Source of the DNA: Reticulitermes speratus
Lineage: Eukaryota > Arthropoda > Insecta > Blattodea > Rhinotermitidae
DNA: 64,000 bases
NCBI GenBank assembly: GCA_021186555.1
Contig: JAJKFL010000002.1
Span: 11,220,001-11,284,000 of the forward strand
Reading direction: 5' to 3'
In this document: positions 11,601-23,971 of the stretch, piece after piece
Layout of the letters: every line of letters starts with the position of its first letter
How positions within the stretch are numbered: the first letter of the stretch is position 1
Translations under genes and position numbers: made by a program
The notes under the pieces: generated by a model
Seen by the model: the letters and a program-made list of their open reading frames with translations, nothing else
What the model was told of the DNA's origin: nothing
Databases searched by the model: none

Positions 11601-12330
11601 CAGACAGAACGGGAGTAATTACAAGCATTAAATTGTTCGTGGGCTAAGCAGGTAGACAGAGCGGTTTAAATAAACTACTACGACATTACACAGAATTTAT
11701 CCAGATTTTAAAAATCTGCATAAAACTATAAAAACTGACCAATTTCAGAAACTGGTGACGTCCAATCAGAGGAAAACAATAATACCAATATCAAATCCTC
11801 GTCCGTGAAATTTAGAGCGGATGACATAATGCCTTCTCAACAAAAGGCATTACAGATAATCGTTATTCATACCGAAATTCTGTAACCAATAACAAATTTG
11901 TGAACCTCCAAATCTCCAGAAATCACCAACAATTCGTGGGAAGATGCCAGTAGGCCTAAAATACAGTTGTCATTCTTCTCTCACATCGTTGGTACGAGTC
12001 CCAGAGACGTCACCTATCACTAAGCATTCCAGAAGATACAAGACTCTGTTTTGGACATTCGCTCTTCCTTCAATTTAGATGCAGGCTGCTTAGTTGGCCC
12101 TCAGTCTCCAGCCGTCTCTTCCTTCCCCTTCCCCTCTCCCTTACCTCACTGGCACAAGATAATCTGTACAGTTCCAACATCTGTAACCAGCGTTCCTGCA
12201 GCTATTTACTACGAAACGGAATGGACCAACAAGAAGCCGTGAACTCAGGGGTGTATAAAATACAGAAGCTCCAGACTATTACGCTGAAAAACTTAGTATT
12301 CTTTAAAGATCACAAGTAAGTGTACTACCT
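8640..12330. other. Long stretch without recognised genes
   Basis: AT-rich. It holds a poly-C run near 10928-10938, a C/T-rich tract at about 12098-12150, and a 115-codon frame at 11189-11536 (plus) with no recognisable domain. No splice-bounded conserved exon was identified. Confidence 0.4.
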
Positions 12331-12342
12331 ATTTCAGTTTCA

Positions 12343-12600
12343 CGCCGATCCCAGTGGCCGCACGGTCTAAGGCGTGGTTCTGCGGCCGCTCGCTTGCTGG
12401 GACTGCGAGTTCGAATCTCGCCGGAGGCATGGAAGTCTGTCTCTTTGAGTGTTGTGTGTTGTCAGGTAGAGGTCTCTGCGTCGGGCTGATCACTCGTCCA
12501 GAGGAGTCCTACCGAGTGTGGTTTGTCTGAGTGTGATCGTGAAGCCTTGATAATGAAGAAGCCCTGGCCCAATAGGGGCTGTTGCGTCATGGAAAGAAAG
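12343..12600 (+). mobile_element. SINE-B copy with 12-bp target duplication
   Basis: It has the head GCCGATCCCAGTGGCCGCAC, the B box GAGTTCGAATCTC and the shared body GTCAGGTAGAGGTCTCTGCG. The flanks atttcagtttca (12331-12342) and attccagtttca (12601-12612) form a target-site duplication with one mismatch. This marks a LINE-mobilised insertion and fixes both ends of the element. Confidence 0.92.
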
Positions 12601-12739
12601 ATTCCAGTTTCAGGTACCTACAACCCAGGGTGTCGACTGCCAAGCATAGAAACGAGGTGGTGACCTTAAGTCTACTTATATGGAAAAGGCACGTCAACTT
12701 TACTGAAGAACAATGAATAATTTCTTGAGCTTATGTGTA

Positions 12740-12845
12740 CTAATGCCGAGTTAGGTCTTCTTGGATGATACGCCGAGTCCGCTAGCAAACAGTTAACGAC
12801 GTTTCGGAGGACCCCGGTGTCCCCATCTACAGAAGCAAACAGCCA
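12740..12845 (-). repeat. Copy of the hammerhead-like foldback family
   Basis: On the minus strand: TGTAGAT, then GGGGACACC..GGTCCTC as a stem-loop, then CGAAACGTCGTTAACTG, and an outer end related to the TATCATCCAAGAAGAC ends of the family. Confidence 0.5.
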
Positions 12846-12849
12846 AAGA

Positions 12850-14515
12850 CAGCACAAAGTGCATTTTATAACTTCCTTTTGCCTTGAAACTCACAAACGA
12901 CCCCCACTGATAAAACGTTACAAATAATTTGATTTACAAAGCAAAGGCAGAATATGTATTGCTTAAAACACCAAAGACATTCGGATCAGATGTGGCTGGC
13001 GTACCTCGGCATGAAATCTCGTTTGTAGCACAAAAAATGTTAATATTATAGAAGGAAAAAAAACGAAGTCGATAGGAAGGAGTTTATCTGCACTCTGGTG
13101 GCACTATCGCAAACGATTTCCTACAAAGCATGTACAGTAATCAGCAATTTCAAATAGGGTTGGGGGTACGAGTCTGCAAGGAAGGAGGGGTGAAGGAACG
13201 AACATCGCGGCGCGGCAATGCAATCTCCAACAAGCTCGAAGCGATTTCCTGCGCCCCTAATGGCAATCACCACTGCAAATAACATTAAATGTTAGACTGG
13301 ATGCAGAGTTGTCAGCTGAAGGATCAATATTCTTCACACTAACACAAAATACTATGATTTAATGTGGGGGCAAATATACATGTGTAGTTTTGTGTTCACA
13401 AATTTGTATGCCTCATGATCAGTACAGCTGAGTTCGGGCTACGTGGGACCGGAGTTCGATTACCACTATCGCGTGTTGGGATTACCCAGTCTCGTATCAA
13501 ATGGGTATAGAAGACACTGCAGGGCTCGATGCAAAAACACAATTCAGGGTCCTTCGTACGCGTAGTGCCAACCTGACGGCACTGACAGATAAATGCAACA
13601 ATTTACATGAAACATATGTTGAACACAAAATCTGAAGAACAACCAGCCACTCCCCCCGTCAACCCCGGACAGTGAAACCACAAGCAGCCTCCTATATTGC
13701 GATGGCCCTAAAGCGAACCTCGTTATAGGTGGTTAAGTGACGGAAAAGCCGATACGACCACCGTACGATCTAGTACCATACCTCCACGCCCCTACAATTC
13801 GTGAGCTTTGTTTTGAGTCGTATTGAGACAGGCGCGAAAGTGTGGTTACCCTACATACAAGAATAACACAGGATTCTGCAGTATATAGACTCTTAGCGTC
13901 GCTGAAGGCAAGGAATGGCAGGCATAAGGAACGGACTGTAACAGCTGATAACACTGGCGAGGTCCTGAAATTCCACTCCGAACCACAAACGATCAGCTGC
14001 TCACAGTCTGAGAAATGCTTGTGACAAACGACGAGTTTCAATAAAACGAAAGAGAAGAGAGCAAAACTAAATTGAATTAATACCGGTACTTCAACAAGCA
14101 GCAATTGTGCACTTAGGTAGCCACAATCTTTTCCCATAATCATGAAAGATTAAGTACAGAGAAACGGAAGGAATAATTAATTCTCATGAAGACGGATCCG
14201 ACTTTCTTAATGGAATTAATGTAATTTGGAGGCATAGAGATTTGGAAGAGGAATTGAAGTGCGCATTGTAAAGATACGCTGACTGACTTAACTCCACAAT
14301 GGAAGATCTTTCTTGCAGAAGCATATATCCAATAAATCGTGAAGACATTCCAAATCTATACGGAACGCGACGTTATCGTAACATCTTCATATACGCTCGT
14401 CAGTAGAGCGTATCCAGAAACAATATTGTCGTGTAAGTACAAACTATGATTAACTAAGCACTATACCATCCAGACGTAACACAAGTGCACGTATAGCCGC
14501 AGACTATGATTTCCT
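12850..14515. other. Mostly unrecognised; one CpG-rich block and one tRNA-like trace
   Basis: 13195-13262 is CpG-rich on both strands. 13415-13480 has a weak tRNA-like pattern (CAGCTGAGTTCGG, GGAGTTCGATTACC) that may be an old SINE head. The 136-codon frame at 13733-14143 (minus) is not recognisable. Confidence 0.35.
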
Positions 14516-14519
14516 AACC

Positions 14520-14755
14520 GCGGCGCTTAAGTGGCAGTGGGTCCTCGGGTTAATGCCCCGGCCCCTTCATCCCTGGGGACAAACTCCCAGTGCCCACTTT
14601 ACAGGAGCTGTGTCGGCTACGTGCCTCGTAAAAAAAAACGCTGTGGAGTACATGATTATTGCTGATCCTCCGGGACTCGAACCCCAGTTCTCCGTCGTTA
14701 AGCCTGCAGTCAAGTGACCAAGTGCTGAATGAATGCTCCCGGCTCCCACTGGTGC
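14520..14755 (-). mobile_element. SINE-F copy
   Basis: On the minus strand a tRNA-like head has an A-box-like CAGCACTTGGTCACTTGACT and the B box GGGGTTCGAGTCCC. A unique body ends near the GGGGCCGGGGCATTAACC stretch. The two overlapping minus frames here are SINE shadows. Confidence 0.7.
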
Positions 14756-14759
14756 AAAA

Positions 14760-15140
14760 CAACACGTAAAATACGTGACACATTCGCTTGCTTTTATTAA
14801 TCATTTTTCCAAGCCTTGTGCGGTAAAGGTTCTGAAATTTCATGTAGCCGAAAGAAGTTCTTCCTTCCGGCCTACAAATACATCTTTCACATTTCGACTC
14901 ATATCACATTAAGTTGTAACTTTGTGAAAGAACGTATAGGATTTGAAAACGTTCCTGGACTTTCTGAACGTGGAAGGGAACATGCTTCCTGCACTCAAAT
15001 GCCGATTACTCTAATGTAATGCAAGAAGCTACGTACTATGTCAACAATTGTTGAAACTTCATAATCTTTGATAATCAGGTGGTAACAGAAGAGTAAATTA
15101 CCACACCACTAACACGAACAGCACAATTCATCCATCCATT
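14760..15140. other. No recognised feature
   Basis: No conserved frame or repeat seen. Confidence 0.35.
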
Positions 15141-15144
15141 CTCG

Positions 15145-15390
15145 ATTTTCGGAAGTGTTGCTTTATTTGAAGGCTCCCAGGTTTCGGCCGCTTGCCCTGA
15201 TAAGAGCGGCATGATAATGAAGGTAAGTATGAAGCATTACTGAAATTACACTGACAGAGGAAAACCGACGTACCCAGACAGAATCCTGTCCAGTGCCACT
15301 CCGTCGACAACAAATCTCACATGTACTTGCCCGGCATCGAAGTGGTGTCTACGTAGTAGGTGCTAGCGACTAACCTCCTGAGCCATGGCA
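15145..15390 (-). mobile_element. SINE-D copy
   Basis: The head at the right end (minus strand GGCTCAGGAGGTTAGTCGCT) is tRNA-like with a decayed B box. The middle segment 'agcattactg..gacagaggaaaaccgacgtac' and the tail GTTGCTTTATTTGAAGG match the other SINE-D copies. A second copy lies 60 bp away in the same orientation. Confidence 0.72.
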
Positions 15391-15444
15391 CGGCCATAGT
15401 GCAAGCCTGAACAACGAGTGAAAGCACGTTTCTATCCAATGCCT

Positions 15445-15665
15445 CCCAATTTCCGAAAGATCATTGCTTTTTGGAAATTTCGCAGCAATATATAGACGCA
15501 ACTGAGTATGGAGCATTGGTGAGATGATAGTGACAGAGTAAAACCGATGTACTCGGAGAAAAATATGTCCCAGTGACACTGTTCATTACAAATCTCACAG
15601 GGACTGACCTGGGATCGAAACCGGGCTTCCGTGATGAAGCCTGCACGTTCTTATAAATAATATTT
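15445..15665 (-). mobile_element. SINE-D copy, tandem neighbour
   Basis: Same order of segments as 15145-15390, with a better preserved middle (GGAGCATTGGTGAGATGATAG). The minus-strand B-box region is CCGGTTTCGATCCC. Two adjacent copies in the same orientation suggest either a preferred site or a local duplication. Confidence 0.75.
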
Positions 15666-15699
15666 AAAAACTCAGTTCCCACTGCAGACACATTTCTTC

Positions 15700-16382
15700 G
15701 CTGTTACGCAGAACATCTGGCTAAAGCTGTTTAGGAAAACTATCTCAAAGAATCATAAGAAATATATTATCACAACGTGTGGTCAAAATGCAAAGTTCAC
15801 TGTTGTTAAAACACGTTGGAAAGGTCGTTAAAATGTCCGAAATACAGGTAGCGCTGCACAAAGGTTCCATGCACATAAACAACAATGAAATAAGTCTCAG
15901 TAAACATGCCCCCCCCCCCACACAATATAACTATTCCGGCGGACTGTCGCGGGTAATATGTGTCCGAAAATACAGTCGTAACTGGCAGTGAATGGGTTAA
16001 TTACACGAACGAAGGACTGACAGATGGAGCGCACTGTACACGGAACGCTAAGCGAATGTACTTGTTAGCATACGGGGAGCGTTTGAGTACATAGCAACGG
16101 GGATCGAAGCACTTCTCCCGACAAACACAGGTACCGGTACGTATGTACAACCTGCTATTTAACACGCCGTCTGCATCCCCGACACCCCTTCCCACATACC
16201 CTTTCGTGGTGATCAGAGTAGGATACAAATTGTTGTCTCCACACCTTTGGTAGTGCCGTAATAGGATTTATGAACTTCAAAATGAAAATTACAAAATACT
16301 CGGCGAATCGAAATGAACCTCTGTTATCATAAGTGGAGATTCCATACACAACATGTCACACTGTAATTTTATTTAATTTCAG
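15700..16382. other. No recognised feature
   Basis: A poly-C run near 15909-15919; otherwise nothing recognisable. Confidence 0.35.
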
Positions 16383-16441
16383 CGCAGACTGCCGACGTGG
16401 TGTCGCAGAGAAGGGAGGACGAGGACAGGCAGCTTCTGGCA
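16383..16441 (+). other. Candidate exon, 59 bp, splice-bounded
   Basis: It is preceded by TTTTATTTAATTTCAG and followed by GTAATG. It is GC- and CpG-rich in an AT-rich region. One frame reads QTADVVSQRREDEDRQLLA and, if unspliced, stops two codons later. The high charge and base bias look exonic, but there is no family match and no partner exon. Confidence 0.25.
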
Positions 16442-17540
16442 GTAATGTAATTTCAAAACATTCCCGGAAACAAGACCGTTATTTAATAACAGAATGGAAA
16501 TTGTCGCCATTTTGGTGCGATTCCCTGCCTCTCTGAATCAATAAGGGGCTCATTCCGTGTCTTGTTTTATATTTAAAAAAAAAACATTTTTAAGTCAAAG
16601 TATCTTATAACATTAAAATTCTGACGAGATATGAAGGAAGTTCGTTTGATTAAACTCGACTAACAAAGTTTTATTTTCAACAGGATTTCCTTCCTTACTC
16701 GAACTTCGAATAACTTCAACACTTCGATGTTAAAAGACGTTACGTATGGCCGTATATGTTCCTTGTGGGTACTATGAATGTAAGAGCTTTCAGGTTCTCA
16801 CAGCAATACGTATGTAGATTACCATCTAGTGGAACTTAAACGCTGTGTAATTTGCTGCGTAGGTGCCTCCTGCCTCAATAACTCCTCTAACCTGAATAGC
16901 GGCCAGTAGATGCCTCCAAAATGTAGGTACTTATCTACAAAGCTATAAGTACAAGGCTTCACTTCCCACAGGACCGTGATCTTCATATACAGCTGGTTTA
17001 TCTTAATTAACGGTGAATGTCGACATTACAAAAGGCAGCAGAAAAACTTGGTAATGCAGACATGAATACTGAGTGTTAGGGTTATTTCGTTATTTCCAGA
17101 ACGGTTAAGGAAAAAGAAAGCATGTCAGCACATCATGGAAGATGGAAGCTCAGGAGACCGAGACCGAGATGGAAGTGTCGTAAAAAATAAATTCTGGGCA
17201 GATCTCATGAGATTTTTTCCCCTTCAAATGCTTCTTTCCGATATGCGTGGAGAGGCTAGGAAAACCTAACTTTTTTATTTTCAATTATTTGCAATTATAG
17301 TTCGTTTCTTAAAATCAGCCAACAAATACACTTAAATTGCCACAAATTCACAATAATATATTCAAAAACACACTACACTCCTACATGCTTCGGACCTCGT
17401 TGGTCCATAATCAGCGAGCACATCAGTCGTTGCATAAAACAATACTGATTTGGTCTAATTGTACATGTAGAAGAACTGCTGGTAATTGTCCACGTAGTGA
17501 CTGTTACACAGTAGAAAAGAGCAGTGTGTGAGTGATTCAG
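16442..17540. other. No recognised feature
   Basis: AT-rich, with an A-run near 16577; nothing recognisable. Confidence 0.35.
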
Positions 17541-17544
17541 GAGT

Positions 17545-17900
17545 GTTCACGGTACTACGGTGTAGTACCGGGTGCCTTTCCCCTGAGGTAAAGCACCCAA
17601 GACGTGAAACTAAACACTCACCACTGATACCGAGGTGAGGATTTCATAGAACTAGACCTTCCATTTTTTTTTACCTCCTCAGGGATGGTGATTACTTAAC
17701 CACAAGGATAACTTTTCCATTATTATAAAGTAACAATATGGAATCGGGATACCTCAATCGATTTACTGACTAGCCTGTGGGGTGGACGTTGAAATCCCGG
17801 TTGAAGCAAAATACTCACCTCTTCTCTAAAGCATCCAGACCGGCTCTGGGGTTCATTCAGCCTCCAAGTAAATGGGTTCTTGCGGCTCTTTCTCCATGAG
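17545..17900 (+). mobile_element. SINE-A/C fragments in disrupted order
   Basis: The body tail (GGTGCCTTTCCCCTGAGG, then ACCACTGATACCGAGG) lies at 17565-17690. The head and mid-body (GGACGTTGAAATCCCGG, then CCAGACCGGCTCTGGGG) lie at 17775-17880. The order is reversed relative to intact copies such as 43034-43312, so these are two fragments or a rearranged copy. Confidence 0.55.
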
Positions 17901-17929
17901 TCACGAAAACGAGGCATGACACTGAAAAC

Positions 17930-18640
17930 TAGCCACCATCTACAGCCTTCAAGGCACGCACGGGAATCATTTTTCGCTTTACATTAATAAGGCCATACTT
18001 TATTTTCGCTTTAGAATATCAGAACAGAAATCAAACCAACAAATCTAATGGAGAAGCACGTAACTTTGCCACGGCGGACAGAAGAGCTGACCTGCAGTTT
18101 CATTTTGTGATAAAACTCATTGCGCATTTTCTTCCGTACGCTTTCGGGTTTATTTCCTGCTTAAAACGTATGGTTTATGGTTGGATGAAAGTGTTATTTT
18201 AACATGTTAGTGCGTTGCTTTACGAGATATGACGCTCGGGAGAGGTGCAAATCGACAGGAAATGAATGTGGTATAACGCCTGGTCTTGTTAACGCGCCCC
18301 GAGCACAGCTGTAGATAAGGTAACACCAGTGGACGACGGAAGAATACTTACACTGCCTAATCGCCCAACGTTGCCAACATGTATTACTTGACAGCATATG
18401 CAGAGTTTATACTCGTATATATATATGCGCCGTAAACATGGCCCGTTGATGAGTTCACAGATATTTGGCCAGAAATTTCTAAAGCTATGGACCGTAGGTA
18501 GATGCCTAGCGACAGGGTCAAATAGCAGACTCTGTTGGACAGGACTGGAACTAACGTTCACATCCAGATACACGTTTATTATCACTTTTCCTGTGTTGAA
18601 TATAAGACGAGGAAACTAATTACACTTATGGTACAACACA
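17930..18640. other. No recognised feature
   Basis: Short open frames at 18194-18619 on both strands are unrecognised. Confidence 0.35.
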
Positions 18641-18885
18641 TTATTTAAAAAAAAGTTTGTAGTTCCTCAGCTGGCCAAGATTGTTTCCAAAAGATTCAAT
18701 CCTGCAATATGTGCAAAAAGCAGCGCCAATGCTATCTTCGACCGGGCACTCAGTCCATTCCGGTACACTCTTTCCTACGATCCAGCTTAGTGTTATCCTT
18801 CTATTACTTCTAGTTCTCCCGTATAATCTCTTCCTTTGACATGTCACAAACAATTGTTGTGTGGGATTTCTCGCCTCCACTAGGC
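18641..18885 (-). pseudogene. Non-LTR retrotransposon tail (RT C-terminal end)
   Basis: In broken minus-strand frames, the conserved 'R-R-W-x-DN-x-K-x-D' region survives as DNTKLDRRKECTGMD. It is followed by the terminal segment ending GQLRNYKLFFK. The same terminal pattern is seen in the tails at 56885-57720 and 59110-59450. It is 5'-truncated, as usual for LINEs, and has frameshifts. No catalytic domain is present. Confidence 0.5.
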
Positions 18886-18889
18886 ATGC

Positions 18890-20040
18890 CACGTGTGCCA
18901 CCCACTTTATAGTCCTTGATTTAATAACCTTAGCATTGCGAGATCATGAGTAAATGCCTTATGTCTCCTTCTTACACAGTAATTTTCTCCATCCTCCTTC
19001 TGAACCGAAATGTTCTCCCTCGAGTTATTTCATAAAATAAGACCACTGATATTCTATATGGTATTTCTATAGCGAAGAGTTGATAGTCCCACGTGTAAAT
19101 CTGAAGGTATAGTACAGTATCATAAAGTTTCTAAGGTCCACCCCTAATTGTTTATAATTTTTTTAGCTTTCTTCAATATTTGGGGGCCTGTCCCCTCCGT
19201 CCGCAAACTGAGGACGAGACAAGTCATGGTGACAAAAGACCCACAAAACAGCCTCACTTATAAAAGACTAAAGCTTGTTCTTCTGTCTTGATGAATGTTT
19301 GTTAGTTGGCAAAAGATGGCACCGTTCGTAGTTCAAAAAATGAACAGAAACTTGCAGCAGACGCCTAATGTTTTGTCGTTATGTAATTTATTTACGAGAG
19401 AGTAGCAGAATGCGGCAACGTTGGTAGTAGTTATGAGTCAGAACAGAACATGACAGCAACAGACGCCACTGGATGGTATGCTTGAGCCACCGGTACTGCA
19501 ATGAACTTGAATATTTGGTTTAAAGTGAGCTACAAACCTCCGTTTTTGAGGTGAGGTATTTTTGGCTAAGTGTCAGTAAGAAAAATGGTGCACGTGTACA
19601 GGATGTTTTTTTCACCATGAACTTCAACAGGCTTTATACCAAGACATTAATCAACCCTCGTAAAGTCGATACTTTCTTCCCACTCCTGATGTTTCTAAAA
19701 CTGGCCTGTACGCCTCCTATAGCTTTTATCCAGCTTAAGATCAATGGGCCAGTCCGCCAAAGATGTCAAAGGGCTAGAGCCTGACACGTAGTCCCAGAAC
19801 AAAACTTACCCCATCAAGTGACATATGACCGCCCTACACGTTGTATGCTAAACCATTTAAACTTCAATTTATCACAACTTGTCATCAGAGGCGAGAAACG
19901 AAGTGCTAATGTGTCTGCATGGATATGAGTACAGCTGTTCCAATTTCCTGCTACACTCACACGCAAATTCATATCAGTGGCGGCTAGTGCACCACACACA
20001 GCATGCCATATGAAGAATGAAGAACTGAACTGAAAAAATT
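18890..20040. other. No recognised feature
   Basis: No exon, SINE or LINE signature identified. Confidence 0.35.
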
Positions 20041-20044
20041 TACA

Positions 20045-20205
20045 CTGTGCTGCCAACATAGCTGAGTCAGTACTAGGGTACGAGATGAACAAGCAAGGTA
20101 TCGGGGGTTCCATTCCAGGCAAGAGCAACCACTTTTCTCTTTACAGCGTACATATCTGCTCTGGGATCCACTCAGTCTCCTATCCGAATACGTTAGAAAC
20201 TTGTA
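20045..20205 (+). mobile_element. Degraded tRNA-derived SINE (A/C type)
   Basis: A-box-like TAGCTGAGTCAGTACTAGGG and B-box-like GGGGGTTCCATTCC are followed by the shared body segment (TGCTCTGGGATCCACTCAGT). Confidence 0.55.
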
Positions 20206-20209
20206 ACAG

Positions 20210-22020
20210 ATAATGAAATTAAAGACGTTACTACATAAACAAGAAGACTGAATGAAACGGCAGACAGACCGGGTGACAACAGGCGACGAGAATGGCAAGG
20301 AACTTGCAGAGAGCACCAAGCAGAATAAGGAAAGAATTTCGAGGCCCATGGAAGAAATATTGGCTAATCCAGGCATGCTCAGCCTCTTATGTGGTGCGGG
20401 CAACTTCGGCAAAATGTGGCCGGCGGGCAACATGGAATTCAATACAAAGAATAAAGAATCAATAGGTATATGTACAATTATATGTACAACGTTACCTATA
20501 TATTTTTCTGTACAGTATGTGCAATAAAAACATAATGACAATACGAGGAAAAATTTATAAAAAATAGAATTGAAAACCTTGGTTAGGGTGTCGCTATTTT
20601 TAGCACATTTATACAAAGGAATTAGTAATGTAATGTACATCTCCATAAATAAACAGCTCGTAGGTTTTCAATTTGCTACGGCGTTTTATCTCGGCTTTAC
20701 CAGGGAGGGGATTAAAATACGTATTCTCATTTCACATTTCAGATTTCACTGGCCAAGAAGTTCTCCGATTTACGTTATCTGATGGTGCATGAGCGTGCTG
20801 ACAACAGCCTCCCATTGGCCTCTGTCGTAATGCAGTTTATTCTAGTTCACTCCTCACCCACTGTTACATATAGCCTACTAGAAATCTTCTTAATGAAACA
20901 CATCACGTAACTCACATTTCAACGAAAGAAAGAGTTTCAAGATAAGCACTGGCTATCTAAGTCAAAAGTAGCATTTGTTTTTAGACAGTATCGGTAGGCC
21001 TTCTCGTACATAATGATTGCCAATACCATGTTCTCCCTTCTCATTTTATCCTTAGCTTAAAGTACTTAGTGTAAAGACAAAAGGAAATAAGAATTCTTTC
21101 AAACATTTAGGAATTTGCTTTCTTTCGGGAGCACGACGTAATTTCATGACACAGAAAATAGTTGCGTCGTCACTTATTCATCTTATTTCTGACTGCCATC
21201 GGACTTAAAAGCACAATTTGTATAGGAAATGGAGGATAAAAGTTTTGAAATACATTTTATTGTTACGTCCTGCAGATGTAGAAACTCAGAAACAAAGAGA
21301 GAGAAAAAGAAACCTTTTCTTGTAACGGATTACGTCATGCCGTACTATATTTCACGTCACACAGTTTTACTGTTTTAAGATACAGGAAAGCGCCTTTGCA
21401 TGCCAAGAAATGACAGTGCATGGAGAGAAATCGTGATTGGTTTCATGCAGGTTTCCTGCCCGCATGTGACGTAAGAATGATCGGAATTATTAACGACATC
21501 AATAAATGTCCGAAGTTCTTGAATGCAAAAATCTGATTCCTTTCCTTTTAGTCGATTACTGATGAAATTAAACGGCTACACAGTTCAGTACCACAGACAA
21601 TTTAGTTTTGGTGTTTTCGTCAGTTACTTACTCTTGCCATTAACGGCTTCTATCCTGAGTAGGCCTAATATAAAACAAGAATATCCTCCTTTCGATACGT
21701 GAAGTTACACAGGAATGCACAAAGATGCAAAACGAACAGTTTCGTAAACATACCTCTTAAAGTATTATTGTTTAAATGAGTACATGAAGATGAAACAGAT
21801 GGGACATATATATATATGGCAACAAACGAATGGCGAATTACACGCAGAGTTTTGGACGACAATTAAATATGAGAACACTTGGGGAAAAAGGGGGAGGGGG
21901 TACGAGAAAGAAGTAATATTAAACGTGGCCTTAGATGTAGAGTAAAGGCGATAACTTTGGTTCAACTGGTTGAGATAGTGCCCATTCATTGCGTAGTCTG
22001 TCATACGATAGGTACATAGC
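20210..22020. other. No recognised feature
   Basis: The longest frames (220 codons, 19984-20646 minus; 91 codons, 20252-20527 plus) have no recognisable domain. A short TA run lies near 21808-21818. Confidence 0.35.
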
Positions 22021-22024
22021 CTCT

Positions 22025-22240
22025 ACCAAAGCCAGCTCTCCAGCTAGTGCGACTTAGTGATTCCTCCTTCAATTTTCAGTTTCTTCTCTTATCCTTGTGG
22101 TTATTCAGTAGCTACATACGTCTTCTTCCTCGTCCACTCTTCCACTCTATCTTTCCTTCAATAACATGTTTTATAAAGCAGTTCCTACGCAAGACGTGAC
22201 CAACCCAGTTTTCCATCCTTCGCTTTAGATAGTGCCCAAT
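22025..22240 (-). pseudogene. Non-LTR retrotransposon RT tail fragment
   Basis: The minus frame reads NWVGHVLRRNCFIKHVIEGK, followed by a GRGRRRM segment and a KLKEES region ending in WRAGFGRGYVP. This is the post-RT C-terminal region found in many arthropod LINEs (W-x-GH-x-LRR, then R-GRPR, then W-R). It is interrupted by stops and 5'-truncated. Confidence 0.62.
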
Positions 22241-22244
22241 GGCG

Positions 22245-23460
22245 AAATTTTGTGAATCCGGTCACGAATAACTAGGTTACACAGGAGCAGAAAAATTCTT
22301 CATCAGCTGAATAACCATTCACGTTAAAAAAAATCCATATCACGGAGTTAATAGTATGTACACACCCCTGTAAACTTGGACGTCACAACTATCAAAGATA
22401 AGAGAGATCTATGTTTGTCCTCAACTAATGACTGTTGGGCCAATTCGTTAAGTCCGTCAAATAGGCAGTGATAACACACCACTGGTGGCCAATCCCTCTG
22501 ACTTCTTTTAATTCCCTGTAACACGGAGTACGAAGCCAGAGACCACGCACATTCAGCTGTACCACAAGATTGACAATGCGACACAGCCGGAGGAACATCA
22601 AACGTTACAAGTTATGTTCAGAAGATTGCTGTATTTCAGAGTGTGATGTCGCATATTCTGCCATATAAGTATATAAATATATCCTAACGATGGAGGCAAC
22701 AGGTTCCTCCAAAACGCCAGTACACTTACGCCAGAGTATACAGCATCGCATCCCAAAAGACATCAATCTTCACGAGAGCCGTAAGAACCTCAAATCTCAA
22801 AAAGTTCTGTTCGTCTCGCAGAAAACATAAAAACGCTCTAAGGAAATTAGTTGTCATACTGTTTCATGACATAAAGAAGTATTAAAGTTCTTTTCAATAC
22901 ACGACTTTAACTCTTTCCTTCCTTTCTTTTGTTTAAATACTGGGATAAGTTTGGAGTGACACGTAACGGCTTACAAGAACAGTTCCCACTTCTGTACGTT
23001 TGCATATTAACTTTAACACGTCGCTTTACGTTCTGCAGACAAAGCCTCGTCTTTGCCATACTTGAACTCACAGCCATAATAGAAATTAGCTGCTACAGAA
23101 TAACATATACTGACAAGCGTAAGAGTGCTGGGGCTGGATGCCAGACAAGCGCTGCAACTGATGCAGAAATTAACAGCTGAAAGGTGAAGAAGAAACAGAT
23201 TTGGTGGGGGAGAATATAACTTATGTACAGGGTTATTACAAACAGAGTACAATACAGGCTCCACGTTATACTGAAATATTCGATAGTTACACTCAAGAAA
23301 GATCGCGAAAATGTCCAGCACCGTGTTCATCAAAGCAGTCCACTGCAACCTGATCTGAGTGACCGCATGTAAGGTTCCAACTACACACCATATTTAACTC
23401 ATCTCGCCCACATTTGATCACAAGGCTAACTAACCTCTTCCCTTGAGGGTTGTCGGTCAA
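22245..23460. other. Mostly unrecognised
   Basis: 22688-22775 resembles the hammerhead-like foldback family: CGATGGAGG, loop, CCTCC, AAAACGCC, then an outer end CGCATCCCAAAAGACATC. The rest shows nothing recognisable. Confidence 0.4.
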
Positions 23461-23464
23461 GATT

Positions 23465-23933
23465 TTATTATTAATATTAATAATATTATTCGTTATCACC
23501 TTTAGCATGGTATTTACAATTATATACCTGAAACATAACATGTTTCTAGGGTATACAGCGTTGCAGCTATTCTGTATTTACAATTTATGCTACATGTAAT
23601 GTTATTTACCACGTTAAATATATTGTACTTCTACATTCGTACTTTCCAAAGTATGTGCACAGTGCCCAATATGGCTGGTTTCTGTACTTTCTTGATTTCG
23701 TGCTTTCCCGGTATGTTGCTTGGGTATTTTCTGAATGATTTTGAGATCGTTCAAGTTGTCCCTATTAATACTGGTATCACTTGTTTTTTCATTCGAAATG
23801 TGCTGTATTTCTACTGTAAAGTCTCGGCTTCTTTCTTAATCACATTTCTGTCTCCTGAAATTGCACATCTATTAACATCCATGTTCCTTTTTCATTACCA
23901 CGAATTATGATGTCCGGTTTATTGTTGAGGATA

Positions 23934-23971
<38 letters not shown>

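Noticed and set aside
19984-20646. 220-codon minus frame
   Set aside because: No recognisable domain or splice support, it overlaps a degraded SINE, and length alone is weak evidence in AT-rich DNA.
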